Positions 1 to 9,000 of a DNA stretch of 64,000 bases are shown piece by piece (position 1 is the first letter of the stretch; each line of letters opens with the position of its first letter). The notes under the pieces are model-generated. The model was not told the DNA's origin. It searched no databases and saw only the letters and a list, made by a program, of their open reading frames with translations. The position numbers and the translations under genes are program-made. Origin of the DNA: Flavobacterium kingsejongi (GTDB taxonomy: Bacteria; Bacteroidota; Bacteroidia; Flavobacteriales; Flavobacteriaceae); contig NZ_CP020919.1 of the NCBI RefSeq assembly GCF_003076475.1, positions 1,612,001 through 1,676,000 of the forward strand, read 5' to 3'.

Positions 1-1301
1 TGTTTATAATGGGAGGTGTTTTGGCCTATTATAATGTCCAGATATTCTTTGTGTTTTTTATAGGCAGTGCGCTGTACTTCGGATGGATTATTCTCTTTTT
101 GAAAAGACGGGAAGAACTGGATTACAAACGTTTCTCTGAAGTAAGCCAGGAACAGAGTAAGGTCATTGAGTTGATTAATGGGATGCAGGAAATTAAACTC
201 CACAATGCAGAAAAACAAAAACGATGGGGTTGGGAATATGTGCAGGCACGATTATTCCGCATTTCTATAAAAGGGCTGATATTGGAGCAGACACAAACAG
301 TCGGTTCTAATTTTATCAATGAGCTTAAAAATATCATTATTGTCTTTTTGTCTGCTAAGTTGGTAATCGATGGTGAAATTACATTGGGTATGATGATGGC
401 TATCACATCTATTGTGGGAAGTTTGAATGGCCCGGTAGTGCAGCTTATAAACTTTATACGGGAAGCCCAGGATGCTAAAATATCTTTGTCAAGACTTTCC
501 GAAATCCACGATAAAGAAGATGAAACGCAAAATGAATCTGAAACTACAAGTGATATTCCACTAAACAGTGATATTGTTATTAAAGACCTTTCTTTCCGCT
601 ATATTGCGTCTGATATTCCGGTATTGGAGGATTTGAATCTGGTGATCCCGGCAAATAAAGTAACTGCAATTGTAGGTGTTAGTGGTAGTGGAAAAACAAC
701 ACTTATGAAACTACTGCTGAAGTTCTATGAACCAAATAAAGGAGAAATTAAATTGGGGAATGTCAATTTTCAGAATATATCCCAAAAAACATGGCGGAGT
801 CATATTGGTTCCGTGATGCAGGAAGGCTATATTTTTAATGATTCCATTGCTCAAAATATTGCCATTGGTGTGGATAGCATTAATAAGGAGCGCTTGCAAT
901 ATGCTTCTGAAGTAGGAAATATAAAATCATTTATTGAAACATTGCCACTCCGGTATAATACCAAAATTGGTATGGAAGGAGTAGGAATGAGTACTGGGCA
1001 AAAACAACGGCTTTTGATTGCCCGGGCTGTATATAAAAATCCTGAAATGTTATTTTTTGATGAAGCAACCAGTGCCCTGGATGCCAATAATGAAAAAGAA
1101 ATCATGGAAAAACTGGATATCTTCTTTAAGGATAAAACCGTTGTTGTGATTGCACACCGCCTTAGTACTGTGATGAATGCAGATCAGATTGTGGTTCTGG
1201 ATAAAGGGAAGATTATAGAAAAAGGAAACCACGAAGAACTTGTGGCCCTGAAAGGGAGTTATTATCAATTGGTAAAAAACCAGTTGAGCTTAGGAAGCTA
1301 A
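1..1301 (+). CDS. Peptide/bacteriocin-type ABC exporter, C-terminal part (5' end outside window)
   Basis: This is the C-terminal part of an inner-membrane ABC exporter that would move a peptide or small protein out of the cytoplasm using ATP. The reading frame is open to the first base, so the gene starts upstream; the first ATG seen (base 9) is internal. About 160 residues of transmembrane domain remain. The nucleotide-binding domain follows, with residues counted from base 9: Walker A GVSGSGKTT near 223-231, signature MSTGQ near 327-331, Walker B MLFFDE near 347-352 and the H-loop in IAHRLST near 382. An HlyD-like adaptor gene begins 35 bases downstream. That pairing is typical of the HlyB/ComA exporter class, which often has an N-terminal C39 peptidase; that region is not in view. 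The substrate is unknown. Confidence 0.9.
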   Translation, partial: FIMGGVLAYYNVQIFFVFFIGSALYFGWIILFLKRREELDYKRFSEVSQEQSKVIELINGMQEIKLHNAEKQKRWGWEYVQARLFRISIKGLILEQTQTVGSNFINELKNIIIVFLSAKLVIDGEITLGMMMAITSIVGSLNGPVVQLINFIREAQDAKISLSRLSEIHDKEDETQNESETTSDIPLNSDIVIKDLSFRYIASDIPVLEDLNLVIPANKVTAIVGVSGSGKTTLMKLLLKFYEPNKGEIKLGNVNFQNISQKTWRSHIGSVMQEGYIFNDSIAQNIAIGVDSINKERLQYASEVGNIKSFIETLPLRYNTKIGMEGVGMSTGQKQRLLIARAVYKNPEMLFFDEATSALDANNEKEIMEKLDIFFKDKTVVVIAHRLSTVMNADQIVVLDKGKIIEKGNHEELVALKGSYYQLVKNQLSLGS

Positions 1302-1336
1302 AATAAGGAAATCCAATTAATAGTACCGAAAAAAAA

Positions 1337-2626
1337 ATGCCTCAAAATAAAGAAATAGAACTTCGTAGTGATGAAGTTCAGGAAATTTTAACCCAGGTCC
1401 CGCATTGGATGATCCGTTGGGGGAATATGCTTATTTTAGTGATCTTACTGTCATTATTTGTGCTTTCCTGGTTTGTACGGTATCCGGATATTGTAACTAC
1501 TGAAATTACCATTACCACTCAAGTGCCTCCGCAAAAACTGATGGCCCGCACGACGGGAAGGATTCAGAAGATTTTCGTAAAAGACCGGGAAACGGTTGCC
1601 GTGAATATGCCATTGGCGATCATCGAGAATACCGCGAATTATAGCGATGTTTTTCTACTCAAAAATATCATAGATACCCTGAAGATGAATCCCCGAGCTT
1701 TTCGTTTTCCTTTTGATAAACTTCCGTTACTGGAACTCGGGGAAATTCAAACTCCTTTCACCTTATTTGAAAAGGATTATATTGCCTATACGCTGAATAA
1801 AGAGCTGCAACCTTATGAAGTAGAAGGAAAAGCACAAAGCTATGAGGTGGTTCAGCTTCGGGAGCGTTTGTCCTTATTATTGCAACAGGCGTCGATTTCA
1901 AAAGCAGAAATGGAGCTGAAGAAAAAAGAACTGGAACGGTACCATAAGCTTTTTGATAAAGGCATAATCTCACAGCAGGAATGGGAAAGTAAAAGTTTAA
2001 ACTATCTCCAATCGGAAAAGAGTTTGCGGGATCTCAATGCCTCCATTTCTCAAATGCATTCGTCGCTGAATGAACTGAGCAGAAGTACAAAAACAACACA
2101 GATTAATGAAACGAAAGATGATATTAATTTGTTTCGCAACACTCTGCAGTCCTATAACCAGTTAAAAAAGGCAATTGCCGATTGGGAACTGGCTTATGTT
2201 CTGAGGGCGTCAATTTCCGGCGAAGTCTCTTTTCTTCAGATATGGACGGAAAACCAGACAATAACCTCTGGAGATAATGTGTTTACCATAATTCCTAAGG
2301 ATGAAAAGCATTATATCGGTAAGGTAAAAGCAAAAGCGCAGAATTCGGGTAAGTTGAAGATCGGGCAGAAAGTGAATATACGCCTTGCGAATTATCCGGA
2401 TCGTGAATTTGGTATTATCACGGGAAAGGTACAGTCTATCTCAATGACTCCTGATAAAGACGGAAATTTACTGTTGGATATCGCTTTGCCGAATGGCTTG
2501 GAAACATCTTATAACAAGAAGATTGCGCTACAGCAGGAGATGACTGGCACGGCAGATATTGTGACAGAAGATTTACGGCTGTTAGAACGGCTACTGTATC
2601 AGTTCCGGGATATTTTCAGGAGGTAA
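1337..2626 (+). CDS. HlyD-family membrane fusion (periplasmic adaptor) protein
   Basis: This periplasmic adaptor would link the upstream ABC exporter to an outer-membrane channel. It has a short cytoplasmic N-terminus, one membrane helix around residues 28-47, a lipoyl-like half (ARTTGRIQKIFVKDRETV), a charged coiled-coil hairpin around residues 165-270 and the second lipoyl/beta-barrel half near residues 285-390. The length of 429 residues fits bacteriocin-type HlyD adaptors. It lies 35 bases after the ABC gene on the same strand and probably shares its transcript. No TolC-like gene is visible, so either a distant channel is used or it lies upstream. The convergent trmN gene ends 2 bases after this stop codon. 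Confidence 0.88.
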   Translation: MPQNKEIELRSDEVQEILTQVPHWMIRWGNMLILVILLSLFVLSWFVRYPDIVTTEITITTQVPPQKLMARTTGRIQKIFVKDRETVAVNMPLAIIENTANYSDVFLLKNIIDTLKMNPRAFRFPFDKLPLLELGEIQTPFTLFEKDYIAYTLNKELQPYEVEGKAQSYEVVQLRERLSLLLQQASISKAEMELKKKELERYHKLFDKGIISQQEWESKSLNYLQSEKSLRDLNASISQMHSSLNELSRSTKTTQINETKDDINLFRNTLQSYNQLKKAIADWELAYVLRASISGEVSFLQIWTENQTITSGDNVFTIIPKDEKHYIGKVKAKAQNSGKLKIGQKVNIRLANYPDREFGIITGKVQSISMTPDKDGNLLLDIALPNGLETSYNKKIALQQEMTGTADIVTEDLRLLERLLYQFRDIFRR

Positions 2627-2628
2627 TT

Positions 2629-3339
2629 TTACATTTTCAGGTAAAAATCACGGGTAAGTTCGGTATATTCCGGGGTGTATTGATGACGGGTAATTTCAAT
2701 AATTAATTCGTCGATAGCTATTTCAGTTGTTGCCGTTCGGGAAAAAGCAATCAGGCTGCGTTTAATTGGTGATGTTGCAGTTCCTTTGACCCGGGTAATT
2801 TTTTCAGGATATAATTCCTGTTCTTCGGCCATAGCGATAAAATTGGCTTCATCACGGAAAGGAATGATAACAGAAAAAATGCCTTTTTCAGAGAGTAATA
2901 GTGCAGCTGCTTCAATAAGGTCTTCAAAAGGCAGTGCCTGTGTAAAACGCGCCTGCGTTCTAAGCTCGTCCTCAGGCGTATAATCTTCGGTAAAAAAAGG
3001 AGGATTGGAAATGATAAGATCGTACTCGTCTTCTGGTTCTTCCATGAATTCATCCAAACCGGCATGAAAACAAAACAACCGATCGCCCCAGGGGCTGTTT
3101 TCGAAATTATCAACACATTGTTCGTACGCATTCTCGTCGATTTCTAAGGCGTCAATTTGTTCTGCGCCAATGCGTTGTGCAATCATGAGCGCAAGTACTC
3201 CGGTTCCGGCACCAATATCTAAAACAGAAAAAGGATAATTGTCAAGGGGTGTCCAGGCGCCTAAGAGTACGGCATCGGTACCGATTTTCATCGCACAACG
3301 ATCCTGTTCCACAGAAAATTGCTTAAATTGGAATGGCAT
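2629..3339 (-). CDS. trmN: tRNA1(Val) A37 N6-methyltransferase (TrmN6/YfiC family)
   Basis: A class I SAM-dependent methyltransferase of 236 residues. It shows the SAM-binding motif VLDIGAGTGVLALM near residues 40-53 and the adenine-N6 methyltransferase motif SNPPFF near residue 110. This combination at this length matches the TrmN6/YfiC family, which methylates A37 of tRNA1(Val). It lies 45 bases downstream of rimM on the same strand and is probably co-transcribed with rpsP and rimM, a grouping of translation-related genes. The specific RNA target is inferred from the family. Confidence 0.85.
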   Translation of the reverse strand: MPFQFKQFSVEQDRCAMKIGTDAVLLGAWTPLDNYPFSVLDIGAGTGVLALMIAQRIGAEQIDALEIDENAYEQCVDNFENSPWGDRLFCFHAGLDEFMEEPEDEYDLIISNPPFFTEDYTPEDELRTQARFTQALPFEDLIEAAALLLSEKGIFSVIIPFRDEANFIAMAEEQELYPEKITRVKGTATSPIKRSLIAFSRTATTEIAIDELIIEITRHQYTPEYTELTRDFYLKM

Positions 3340-3384
3340 AAAATGTATTTTTAATGGAGTACAGTAAGTCCTTCGCTGGAAATT

Positions 3385-3909
3385 TTAGAGGTACATCTCT
3401 ATAAGTCCTTCCGGAAGATCCATGATAACTTTTTTATTCTCCCTGTCGATTTTAATCAGGAACTGATCAATCATAGGGACAAGAATTTCAACGGAACCAT
3501 TTTCAACTTCAAACAGGGGCTGGGCAGTAGAATCATTAATAGAAACTATTTTTCCAAAAACACCACGTCTCTTGTCTTCGATTTCAAAGCCAATTACTTC
3601 GTGAAAATAGAACTTGTTACCGGTAAGTTTTGGTAACATTTTTAGGGGAAGGTAAATCCCGCAGCCTAAAAGTTTCTCGGCATCCTCTTCACTATGCATG
3701 TCTTCAAAACGGATGCGTAGGAAATCATTTTTATGGATGGAGCTACTTTCAATAAAAAATGGAACCAGATTTTTGTTGAATTCAACAAAAACTGATTCCA
3801 GATTTTCATACAATTGAGGTTCGTCCGTGTCTAAATAAGCCAGAACTTCTCCCTTGAAACTAAATTTTTTAGCGATTTTACCTAAATAGAAACAGTCTTC
3901 TTTGCGCAT
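3385..3909 (-). CDS. rimM: Ribosome maturation factor RimM
   Basis: A 16S rRNA processing factor of 174 residues that binds the 30S subunit through S19 and assists maturation of the 3' head domain. The N-terminal RimM barrel begins YLGKIAKKFSFKGEVLAYLDTD, and a PRC-barrel-like C-terminal half includes FHEVIGFEIEDKRRGVFGKI. It starts 16 bases after the rpsP stop codon, the standard rpsP-rimM order in bacteria, so translational coupling is likely. Length and order are ordinary for the family. Confidence 0.95.
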   Translation of the reverse strand: MRKEDCFYLGKIAKKFSFKGEVLAYLDTDEPQLYENLESVFVEFNKNLVPFFIESSSIHKNDFLRIRFEDMHSEEDAEKLLGCGIYLPLKMLPKLTGNKFYFHEVIGFEIEDKRRGVFGKIVSINDSTAQPLFEVENGSVEILVPMIDQFLIKIDRENKKVIMDLPEGLIEMYL

Positions 3910-3925
3910 AAAATCACTTCAAAAA

Positions 3926-4474
3926 TTAAGCTTGGGTTTCCTCGTTGTTTTCTTCTGCAGCAGGTGCTTCAGTAGCTTCTTCTTCTACAGCAGGAACTTC
4001 TTCCGCTTTAGCAGCATCAGCTTCTGCTTGTTTAGCAGCAGCAATACGATCTTCGTTTACTTTTTTCTCAGCAGCAAATGCTTTTGCTTTTGCGTCTGCT
4101 TTAGAAGTAGAAAGAGTGTCTTTTTTAGCATCAACTTTTCCAGATTTCTCATCAAGCCATTTTGCTAATTTTTCGTCAGCTTGTTCTTGAGTTAAAGCAC
4201 CTTTACGAACTCCGCCATCAAGGTGGTGTTTCAATAAAGCTCCTTTGTAAGAAAGGATAGCTCTTGCAGTGTCAGTTGGCTGAGCACCATTGTGAAGCCA
4301 TTGTACAGCGCTATCAAGATTTAAATCGATAGTTGCAGGGTTTGTGTTTGGATTGTAAGTACCGATTTTCTCTAAGTATTTACCATCTCTTTTTGAGCGT
4401 GCATCAGCAGCTACAACCCAGTAAAAAGGTTTTCCTTTTTTACCGTGTCTTTGTAATCTAATTTTTACAGACAT
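3926..4474 (-). CDS. rpsP: 30S ribosomal protein S16
   Basis: The N-terminal 80 or so residues are a clear S16 core (VKIRLQRHGKKGKPFYWVV, then AQPTDTARAILSYKGALLKHHL). The protein has 182 residues, about twice the usual bacterial S16, because of a lysine, alanine and glutamate-rich C-terminal tail from about residue 110 that ends in acidic PA/E-rich sequence. Such tails are common in Bacteroidota S16. It is the first gene of the minus-strand rpsP-rimM-trmN unit. Confidence 0.96.
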   Translation of the reverse strand: MSVKIRLQRHGKKGKPFYWVVAADARSKRDGKYLEKIGTYNPNTNPATIDLNLDSAVQWLHNGAQPTDTARAILSYKGALLKHHLDGGVRKGALTQEQADEKLAKWLDEKSGKVDAKKDTLSTSKADAKAKAFAAEKKVNEDRIAAAKQAEADAAKAEEVPAVEEEATEAPAAEENNEETQA

Positions 4475-4697
4475 AATCTTGTGATTAAATTTTGAGGTAC
4501 TCGACCTCTGTTAATTAAGGGCGCAAAGATACTCTTTATTTTTATTTGAGACTATTTATAATGCTAAAAAATAGTATGGCTACTAATTGTACTAACGAGT
4601 TAGATTGTTTTTTTAAGATTTAATTAGCATATTTCGTTTTAAAAACTATTTTTGTAAAGATTTTTACCCAATCCTAATTTTTATAAATTCACTAATA

Positions 4698-5168
4698 ATG
4701 AAAAGATTATTGTCACTTTTGGTGCTTGTATTGGCATTTAGTTCTTGTGAGGAAGATGTTAAGTTTAATAACCCGTCAGTACAGGGTATAAAAGATAATG
4801 AAATGTGGCGCGCGGTTGATTATAAAGCAACGCTACAGGCAAATGGAGGTTTGATCGTTACAGGATATACAAATTTCGAGACACTAATTTTGAAAACATC
4901 CAATATTACTCCGGGAACCTATGAGTTAGGTGCAGGTACGGCCAACAGCGCTACCTATAGCTTTACTGCCGATGGTACTGAAGTAAATTATAGTACAGGA
5001 GTGAACGCAACAGGACAAATTACTATAGAAAATTATGACACTGCAAGCGGTACATTTACAGGTCAGTTTAAATTTAAAGCGAAAAAATTAGGAAATGCTG
5101 TCGCGGGTGATTCTATCGTAACCTATCAAAAAGGTGTTTTTTACCATATTCCGGTAACAGCACAATAA
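4698..5168 (+). CDS. Hypothetical lipoprotein, DUF6252-like
   Basis: A 156-residue protein with a lipoprotein signal peptide; the lipobox ending FSSC puts the lipidated cysteine near residue 17. The mature part is beta-rich and shows the pattern PGTYEL, then TGQITIENYD, then GTFTGQFKFKA. This resembles DUF6252 proteins of Flavobacteriia, whose function I do not know. It probably sits in a membrane facing the periplasm or the surface. It stands alone and is followed by a good terminator hairpin. Confidence 0.72.
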   Translation: MKRLLSLLVLVLAFSSCEEDVKFNNPSVQGIKDNEMWRAVDYKATLQANGGLIVTGYTNFETLILKTSNITPGTYELGAGTANSATYSFTADGTEVNYSTGVNATGQITIENYDTASGTFTGQFKFKAKKLGNAVAGDSIVTYQKGVFYHIPVTAQ

Positions 5169-5194
5169 AAATAAAATTATTTTTATTTGAAGCC

Positions 5195-5220
5195 AAAACC
5201 ACCATCAGGTGGTTTTTTTA
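5195..5220 (+). terminator. Rho-independent terminator after the DUF6252 gene
   Basis: AAAACCACC and GGTGGTTTT arms around an ATCA loop, followed by a T run, 26 bases after the stop codon. Confidence 0.85.
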
Positions 5221-5444
5221 TGCAATTATGTTAATATTAGGGATTTAAGAAAAAAATAAAAATTAAGATACAACTTATTGTGTCATAGGGAGAATCGTAG
5301 TTATAGCAGTACCTCACGAGTATAAAAAAAAGTTTAAAAGTTTTATCAGAAATAAAACATATAATATATTTTAGAAATAACTTAATATTTAGTAATTTAG
5401 AAAAAATTAAGTTACATTTGTTTAATTATAATAAATTATAAAGT

Positions 5445-5852
5445 ATGAATATTTTCGTGGGAAGCCTTCCGTTCAGTATTGAGGAAGCAGATTTAAGAGA
5501 GTCTTTCGAGGCTTATGGAGCAGTTGATTCTGTAAAAATTATTACTGATAAATTTACTGGAAGAAGTAAAGGATTTGGTTTCGTTGAAATGCCAAATGAT
5601 GAGGAAGCTCAGAAAGCTATTGACGAATTGAACGGTGCAACTGTTCAGGGACGTGCTATAGTAGTTAACAAATCTGAACCGAAACCGGAAGGTGAAAGAA
5701 GAAGCTTTGGTGGCGGCGGAAATAGTCGTGGTGGAAGTGATTTCAGAGGTGGTAATAGCCGTGGTGGAAGTGACTACAGAGGTGGAAACGATCGCAATAG
5801 CGGTGGTGGATACAATAAAGGTGGTAACGGCGGAAACCGTGGAGGTTACTAA
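5445..5852 (+). CDS. Glycine-rich RRM RNA-binding protein
   Basis: A small single-stranded RNA-binding protein of 135 residues. The RRM domain covers residues 1-80 with RNP2 IFVGSL at 3-8 and RNP1 GRSKGFGFVEM near 43-53. A low-complexity Gly/Arg/Ser tail (residues about 85-135) contains repeated RGGSD and RGGN units. This architecture occurs in bacterial cold-shock-like RRM proteins of cyanobacteria and Bacteroidota. The 270-base AT-rich upstream region may hold a long 5' leader. A strong terminator follows. The RNA targets are unknown. Confidence 0.9.
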   Translation: MNIFVGSLPFSIEEADLRESFEAYGAVDSVKIITDKFTGRSKGFGFVEMPNDEEAQKAIDELNGATVQGRAIVVNKSEPKPEGERRSFGGGGNSRGGSDFRGGNSRGGSDYRGGNDRNSGGGYNKGGNGGNRGGY

Positions 5853-5905
5853 TACTTTAAAAGAAAAAACATCGGATAAATAAATTTTATCTCTCGGTAT
5901 ATTTT

Positions 5906-5934
5906 AAACCACTCTTTACAGAGTGGTTTTTTTT
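5906..5934 (+). terminator. Rho-independent terminator after the RRM gene
   Basis: AAACCACTCT and AGAGTGGTTT arms with loop TTAC, followed by eight or more T residues. Confidence 0.88.
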
Positions 5935-6041
5935 GTGATTAGGTTTGTCAAAATAATAGGTGAAAATTTTGTAATTTTGTCGGGTTCGGGGTGTGCCCCT
6001 GAATTGACCTCTTTTCAATAATAAGAATCACAAAATCAGCT

Positions 6042-9000
6042 ATGTATTTAATTTTTGATACCGAAACTACCGGTTTGCCGAAGCGGTGGGATGCACCAAT
6101 TACCGATACAAACAACTGGCCGAGATGTATACAGATCGCGTGGCAGCTTCATGATGAAATGGGAAATTTAGTTGAGCATCAGGATTATCTGGTTCGTCCT
6201 GACGGTTTTAATATTCCTTATGATGCTGAGCGTATCCACGGAATTTCTACCGAATTGGCAATGGAGCAGGGAATCGCGCTTCAGGAGGTTTTAGAAAAAT
6301 TCAATATTGCTTTGTCTAAAGCCAAATTTGTCGTAGGGCAGAATGTTGGCTTTGACATTAATATCATGGGATGTGAGTTCCATCGTCTCGGCGTGGGATC
6401 GGATATGGCTCAAAAGCCGGTACTGGATACCTGTACCGAAGTTACGGCTGGATTATTGCAGCTCCCTGGTGGTCGTGGTGGCCGATTTAAATTGCCAACA
6501 CTTACAGAACTACACGAATATCTTTTTGGAGTTCCTTTTTCAGAAGCCCATAATGCTACTGCCGACGTTGAGGCAACAACACGTTGTTTCCTGGAACTGA
6601 TAAAAAGAGAAGTTTTTACCCAGGAACAACTCGATGTTCCTGCTGATTATTTCAGGAACTTTAATGAACGTAATCCTGCTGGAATAAAGTTGATCGGCTT
6701 AAGGCATATCAATTTAAAGGCCGCTTCCGATGCGATACGGGAGCGACTGCTACAGCAAAAAACGGCAAACCAGTTTCAAAATCGTTCCTCAGAAGACCTT
6801 CAGGTTTTTAAAGATTGCGATTTCGTGCACCTGCACAATCATACACAGTTTTCCGTTTTGCAATCTACGATTAGTATCCCTGCGTTGGTGCAGGCTGCAG
6901 CAAAGCACAAGATGCCGGCAGTAGCCATGACCGATCATGCCAACCTGATGGGGGCTTTTCATTTTGTGAGTGCGGTGTTCAATCAGAATAAAGCGGCGGA
7001 AGCTAAAAATAAAGAACTTGTAGAACAGGGTGAGGAGCCTACAGAGGTGATAATGAAACCTATTGTAGGATGTGAATTTTTTGTTTGTGAAGATCATAAA
7101 GACAAGTCCAGAAAAGATAATGGGTATCAGATTGTCCTTTTGGCAAAGAATAAAAAAGGGTACCATAACCTGGCTAAAATGTCTTCTATCGCTTATACGG
7201 AAGGATTTTACTATGTGCCCAGGATTGACCGTAAGGTAATATTGGAATTTAAGGAAGATATTATTGTTTTGTCAGGAAATCTTTATGGGGAGATTCCTAA
7301 TAAGATCCTGAATATAGGGGAGAACCAGGCTGAAGAAGCTTTGTTGTGGTGGAAAGAGAAGTTTGGTCCCGATTTTTATATTGAGGTAATGCGCCACAAT
7401 CAGGAAGATGAAAATCGTGTGAATGCGACATTAATCGACCTGGCGCATCGTCATGATGTGAAGATCGTGGCCTCGAATAATACGTTTTATGTAGAAAAAG
7501 AAAATGCCAATGCCCATGATATTTTACTCTGTGTCCGTGATGGCGAGAAACAGGGGACACCGATAGGCCGGGGTAGGGGCTATCGTTTTGGATTACCGAA
7601 TCAGGAATACTATTTTAAATCGGGAGAAGACATGAAAGCGCTTTTCAACGATTTGCCGGAAGCAATTACATCAATTCAGGAAGTGGTTGATAAAATTGAA
7701 CCCTATTCCCTGCATCGTGATGTACTGCTGCCTAAATTTGATATTCCGGAAGAGTTTTTAGTTGTCGAGGATGAGGCAGATGGCGGAAAAAGAGGAGAGA
7801 ATCTTTTTTTGAAGCATCTTACTTTTGAAGGAGCCAAAAAACGGTATGGCGAAATCACTCCTGAAATTCAGGACAGGCTGGATTTTGAATTGCAGACTAT
7901 CGAGAAAACCGGATATCCGGGATACTTCCTTATTGTACAGGATTTTATCGCTGCAGCAAGGGGGATGGATGTGTCGGTAGGTCCGGGAAGGGGATCGGCA
8001 GCAGGTTCTGTTGTGGCCTATTGCCTTTGGATTACCAATATCGATCCGATGTTGTACGATTTGCTTTTTGAGCGTTTCCTGAATCCGGATCGTGTGTCTA
8101 TGCCCGATATTGATATTGATTTTGATGATGAAGGACGTAGCCGTGTCATGGACTATGTAATTAATAAATATGGCTCCAAACAAGTAGCTCAGATCATTAC
8201 CTATGGTAAAATGGCTACAAAATCAGCAATCCGTGATACTTCCCGAGTGCTGGATTTGCCTTTGTTTGAAGCCGATCGTATTGCAAAACTGATTCCGGGT
8301 ATGATGCCTTCCAAATGGAATCTGGCCCGTTTTCTTTCTGAAGGGGAAGATCTCATTAAAAAAGCAGTTCGTACTGAGGAATTTGATAAGATTAAGGAGC
8401 TGATTGCAATTGCCAATGAAAATGATTTGGCGGGAGAAACGATCCAACAGGCGAAAGTATTGGAAGGAAATCTTCGAAATACTGGGATCCATGCCTGTGG
8501 GGTAATTATTACGCCAAGTGATATTACCAACTTCGTACCGGTATCCACAGCAAAAGATTCTGATTTGTATGTTACGCAATTTGATAACTCTGTTGTAGAA
8601 AGTGCAGGACTGCTAAAGATGGACTTTTTGGGTTTGAAAACCCTTACCTTAATTAAGGATACTGTAAAATTGGTAAAATATAGGACGGGTATTGAATTGG
8701 ATCCTGACTTTTTTCCAATTGATGATGTTAAGACATACGAACTGTTCCAGCGTGGAGAAACGGTAGGGATCTTCCAGTATGAGTCTGCCGGGATGCAAAA
8801 ATACATGAAAGAACTGAAGCCGACTGTCTTTGGGGATTTGATTGCGATGAATGCCTTATACCGTCCAGGGCCATTGGAATATATTCCGAGTTTTGTCCGC
8901 CGGAAAAATGGAGAAGAGCCAATTGTATACGATTTGGATGCCTGCGAAGAATACCTGAAAGATACCTATGGAATTACAGTATATCAGGAACAGGTAATGC

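Noticed and set aside
3902..4190. Open frames on the plus strand opposite rpsP
   Set aside because: They are antisense to the alanine/glutamate-rich S16 tail and arise from its composition.
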